Source: Paracoccaceae bacterium (GTDB lineage Bacteria; Pseudomonadota; Alphaproteobacteria; Rhodobacterales; Rhodobacteraceae). From it: a DNA stretch of 9,933 nt. The notes beneath the pieces are model-generated. The model saw nothing but the letters and a program-made list of their open reading frames with translations. It was not told where the DNA came from and did not search any database. Positions 7,712 through 9,933 of the stretch are shown one piece after another. The translations under genes were made by a program, and so were the position numbers. Position 1 is the stretch's first letter. Every line of letters begins with the position of its first letter. The DNA lies in assembly GCA_011525185.1 (NCBI GenBank), contig WTIQ01000066.1, forward strand, positions 1-9,933, given 5' to 3'.

Positions 7712-7949
7712 GCAGACACATAGCACCCCAGATCAAGTATGGGTGCGTGACGAAATTGAAAGCCCCTGCATCAAGATTTGCTTGGTCCATCCAAGTGAGA
7801 AGATATGCACAGGATGCTATAGAACGATTGACGAAATTTCTGTCTGGTCAAAGCTCCCACCAGAAGAGCGAAGACGCCTAATACAAGAGCTACCAACACG
7901 CGCTTCTCTGCTTAAAAAGCGCAGAGGTGGACGAAAATCCCGCCGTTAA
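7704..7949 (+). CDS. DUF1289 small four-cysteine protein
   Basis: Protein of 81 residues in the DUF1289 family, whose function is not known. The family signature is clear: SPCIKIC, then CTGCYRTIDEISVWSKLPPEERR. C22, C26, C35 and C38 form a likely zinc or Fe-S site. The C-terminus is strongly basic (KKRRGGRKSRR), which suggests contact with nucleic acid or a membrane surface; that is my inference. The start ATG at 7704 overlaps the ruvX stop by 8 bases (ATGAATGA), so translation probably depends on reinitiation or coupling from ruvX. It is the last gene of the ccmI-ruvX unit, and its TAA is followed immediately by a hairpin. Confidence 0.93.
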   Translation: MNEQTHSTPDQVWVRDEIESPCIKICLVHPSEKICTGCYRTIDEISVWSKLPPEERRRLIQELPTRASLLKKRRGGRKSRR

Positions 7950-7981
7950 AAGCCCCCTTTGCGAAAAGGCAAAGAGGGCTT
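7950..7981. terminator. Hairpin terminator between convergent genes
   Basis: Arms at 7950-7962 and 7969-7981 give a 13-base stem with a single C-A mismatch and a 6-base loop (GAAAAG). On the minus strand the stem is followed directly by TTTT, so it is a good Rho-independent terminator for the cupin gene, whose stop is 25 bases away. On the plus strand it starts right after the DUF1289 stop, but the nearest T run (about 7998-8002) is too far away. Termination of the plus-strand operon is therefore probably weaker. Confidence 0.8.
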
Positions 7982-8006
7982 CTGGGGGAGAAACAGTTTT
8001 TAATTA

Positions 8007-8720
8007 TTAAGTCCTAACGAACCCAGTGCCCAATTTATTGTACACCGTGGCCCCATTGGCCGACGAAATGGTAATTGGCTCGCCCGCCGCAATTCGAACC
8101 CATGAGCGCTCAACGTAGTCGACACCGTTGATGTTTACATCACCTTCATAGACGAAATATTCTGATACCCTGTCAAAGCTTTGAGCCTCGTGGGAAGCAT
8201 AACCCGCTGCAAAGCGAAGCATACAGGTATCTTCGTGCTCGGAAGACCAAAGCGCAAGTTTCTCAATATTTTCGCCAACGGCTTGCCAGTCGCCAGAGTT
8301 GAAATCCACAACATGCTGTCCGCTTGCTTCGTCTTCTGGCATTTGCGCTAATTTTACGAAAATCACACAGCCATCATCGGAAAACGGCGCGTGGCTGGAT
8401 CGTACAGGATTACGGACGTAGGTGCCTTTGGGATAGTGACCATGTTCATCGGAAAAGACGCCTTCAAGAGTGATGAACTCTTCGCCGCCCCCATGAACAT
8501 GAGAGTTAAAGTAACTTTTGGGCGCGTAGCTTACTACTGAGGTGGCACGTTTTGCAACCTCATCACCGCGACGCTCAAACATCATGCGATGAACCCCGAC
8601 CATCGGTGTCGGGCTAAAGTCCATATCACCCGCTTTGAGTGCGACAGTTTTGTCGAAGTCAACATTCGTTTCGACATAGGCCTGCGCAGCGGTTTTTGTT
8701 TCGGCAGCTTGAGCACTCAT
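8007..8720 (-). CDS. ChrR-like double-cupin protein
   Basis: Protein of 237 residues with two cupin domains. The first resembles the C-terminal cupin of the ChrR anti-sigma factor. It has H74 and H76 (HVHGGGEEF), E80, and H110 (RNPVRSSHAPF), the ligand set of a metal-binding cupin, preceded by a GVHRMMFERRG segment (42-52). The second cupin (about 160-237, EYFVYEGDVNINGVDY) lacks a matching histidine set. There is no N-terminal zinc anti-sigma domain and no adjacent sigma factor, so it is more likely a metal enzyme or sensor than a ChrR orthologue. The start is ATG 8720 because GAGGAAAGG lies just upstream. An earlier in-frame start at 8759 would add 13 residues that include the ribosome site. 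A candidate promoter and palindromic operator lie at 8783-8811. The substrate is unknown. Confidence 0.85.
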   Translation of the reverse strand: MSAQAAETKTAAQAYVETNVDFDKTVALKAGDMDFSPTPMVGVHRMMFERRGDEVAKRATSVVSYAPKSYFNSHVHGGGEEFITLEGVFSDEHGHYPKGTYVRNPVRSSHAPFSDDGCVIFVKLAQMPEDEASGQHVVDFNSGDWQAVGENIEKLALWSSEHEDTCMLRFAAGYASHEAQSFDRVSEYFVYEGDVNINGVDYVERSWVRIAAGEPITISSANGATVYNKLGTGFVRT

Positions 8721-8782
8721 AACGATCCCTTTCCTCTTTGCATAAGAAGGCGAAACCAACTATCCGCGCTTCCGCTGTATTC

Positions 8783-8802
8783 TATCTATCACATGATAGA
8801 TA
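8783..8802. promoter_or_regulatory. Perfect 9-2-9 palindrome, likely repressor operator
   Basis: TATCTATCA (8783-8791) and TGATAGATA (8794-8802) are exact reverse complements separated by CA. The site covers the candidate -10 and most of the spacer of the cupin promoter, 63 bases or more upstream of the start codon. This is typical of an operator for a TetR-, GntR- or MarR-type repressor. No regulator gene is in the window. Confidence 0.65.
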
Positions 8803-8811
8803 ACACTTCAA
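8783..8811 (-). promoter_or_regulatory. Candidate promoter of the cupin gene
   Basis: On the minus strand TTGAAG (8806-8811) is followed after exactly 17 bases by TAGATA (8783-8788). Both differ from the sigma-70 consensus at two positions. It would give a 5' leader of about 55 bases before ATG 8720. The separate promoter suggests the cupin gene is not simply the tail of the upstream SnoaL transcript. Confidence 0.45.
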
Positions 8812-8840
8812 GCCCATCATTTAAAAAATTTTTCCCACGC

Positions 8841-9881
8841 TCACGCCTGCGCTAGGAAAGCATGGTCGTCAAAATGAGCAACCTTTTGCATCAAATCAAT
8901 GCCCATCTGCTCAAACAAGTGAATCATATCCACAAAGACCCAATTCTCAGTTAGTTGATTATTCTGCAACAACCAAAAATCGACGCCATGCACAAACAGC
9001 GTATTCCCTGTGGCTCCGTGACCCAGATAAGGCCCTGTATGGGACATTTTGACACCTGGTAAGCTCGAAGCGCCGATGAACGGACCATCAGCAATCAAAT
9101 TATCGAGGTCCTGCACCTTACGATCCGGAAAGGCCTTAAGATAAGGGGCCTGATGAAAGGATTGAAACTCTTTGAACGACAAACACGCCCCAATTCCCCC
9201 AGGTCCATACCACTTTAAATTGGGGTGAAAGAACTGGTCCATAGCCATAGAATTGAGGTCTTGACTATCAAATGCATTCAAGCCCCCATAAATGAAATCC
9301 CGCGCAAACTTCAGGGTGGCAACGGTCTCTTTGGGATCACTTTCCGTTAGTAAGACACCCTCTACCCCCGTTGGTGCTGGATAGACAAAGGGAGCGCCTT
9401 TGGGGCGCGGCAAAGGCGATAGCCCCAATTGCTCTAACCAGTCGATCACATCGATCAGGCACTGGATGCGCGTTATCTGGCCAGACGCGTCAAATTCCAG
9501 AAATTCGCCCCACCGCAGACGCACATTTGAATGCCGCGACGGTAAGCCCCACATCTCTAACACCTGTCTTGCGCATAAATACCCAGTTGCACCAACCCAA
9601 ACCGCGCCATCTTCCGACCCATCGGCTTTCCCGTCTGAGGCCCCCGCCATCAAGATATGTGTCTGCCTTTCCAAGGCCCTCAAGCCCTGCCTGAGAGGAG
9701 TGACATAAGCGTCCATATAATTCTGAATGCCCGTGCAGTCATTCGCAGGGCGAAATCCCTGCCACTGCACATCGGGCGAAAGATATGCCTGTAAATCAGA
9801 TAGAAGCGTCTCCTCATTTGCGCTGTCGCATACAGCCCAGAAAGATTGCGCTCGACGCTTTAAAGCCAGAAAATCTGTCAT
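8841..9881 (-). CDS. Tandem SnoaL/NTF2-like domain protein
   Basis: Cytoplasmic protein of 346 residues made of two SnoaL-like (NTF2-fold, alpha+beta barrel) domains, about 10-150 and 190-335. Members of this fold include polyketide cyclases, ester cyclases, dehydratases and isomerases, and the exact reaction cannot be read from sequence. The internal duplication is visible: IDVIDWLEQLGLS ends the first half and VDMIHLFEQMGID the second, each after a GATG-containing strand. The start ATG at 9881 has a GAGG ribosome site upstream and the gene ends with TGA at 8841-8843. No signal peptide or membrane helix is seen. The cupin gene follows after 120 bases on the same strand. The 52 bases upstream to the window edge show no recognisable promoter. 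A ketosteroid-isomerase-like role is possible but unsupported. Confidence 0.82.
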   Translation of the reverse strand: MTDFLALKRRAQSFWAVCDSANEETLLSDLQAYLSPDVQWQGFRPANDCTGIQNYMDAYVTPLRQGLRALERQTHILMAGASDGKADGSEDGAVWVGATGYLCARQVLEMWGLPSRHSNVRLRWGEFLEFDASGQITRIQCLIDVIDWLEQLGLSPLPRPKGAPFVYPAPTGVEGVLLTESDPKETVATLKFARDFIYGGLNAFDSQDLNSMAMDQFFHPNLKWYGPGGIGACLSFKEFQSFHQAPYLKAFPDRKVQDLDNLIADGPFIGASSLPGVKMSHTGPYLGHGATGNTLFVHGVDFWLLQNNQLTENWVFVDMIHLFEQMGIDLMQKVAHFDDHAFLAQA

Positions 9882-9933
9882 CCTGTTATCCTCTTACATC
9901 AGGCGGTCTCAACCAAGTTTATTAAGATTATAC

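Noticed and set aside
8721..8759. Longer start for the cupin gene at 8759
   Set aside because: It would put the clear GAGGAAAGG ribosome site inside the coding sequence.
8820..8840. A/T run after the SnoaL-like gene as a terminator
   Set aside because: There is an A-run/T-run palindrome but no GC-rich stem before it, so support is too weak to list.
9371..9708. Two plus-strand open frames over the SnoaL-like gene
   Set aside because: Both are antisense shadows with low-complexity, proline/arginine-rich translations typical of wrong frames.

Overview
The window reads as chromosome from an alphaproteobacterium, most likely a marine Rhodobacterales (Roseobacter-group) bacterium with moderate GC. 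This is judged from protein style and gene content: soxBDAG, an alphaproteobacterial-type Fe superoxide dismutase, a one-piece CcmI, and a DUF1289 gene after ruvX. No taxonomic marker gene is present, so the assignment is inference. The DNA is gene-dense. I see no rRNA, tRNA, CRISPR array, insertion sequence or phage gene.

Layout. From 1 to 5834 everything lies on the minus strand. Reading in the direction of transcription, it is the heterotetrameric sarcosine oxidase operon soxB-soxD-soxA-soxG, followed after 93 bases by an Fe-type superoxide dismutase that runs off the left edge. A 171-base divergent spacer (5835-6005) separates this from a plus-strand block, ccmI-ruvX-DUF1289 (6006-7949), whose three genes overlap by 4 and 8 bases. 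A strong hairpin (7950-7981) sits between this block and two minus-strand genes. The first is a ChrR-like double-cupin protein (8007-8720). Upstream of it is a two-domain SnoaL/NTF2-like protein (8841-9881).

How the genes work together. SoxBDAG oxidatively demethylates sarcosine to glycine. It passes the one-carbon unit to tetrahydrofolate and makes H2O2, a typical last step of choline/glycine-betaine breakdown in marine Roseobacters. The superoxide dismutase just downstream is a plausible but unproven oxidative-stress companion. CcmI chaperones apocytochrome c to the haem ligation complex. RuvX is the YqgF-family nuclease for rRNA processing or Holliday junctions. The SnoaL and cupin genes are small metabolic or stress-type genes of unknown substrate.

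Two points matter most. (1) soxB is frameshifted by one extra G in a six-G run (4742-4747), which replaces the last 50 conserved residues with unrelated sequence. It is either a sequencing error or a recently broken gene. (2) The cupin gene's promoter region carries a perfect 9-2-9 palindrome (8783-8802) that overlaps the predicted -10 element and spacer, as expected of a repressor operator. I did not find a convincing new multi-gene system; most of the window is ordinary metabolism.
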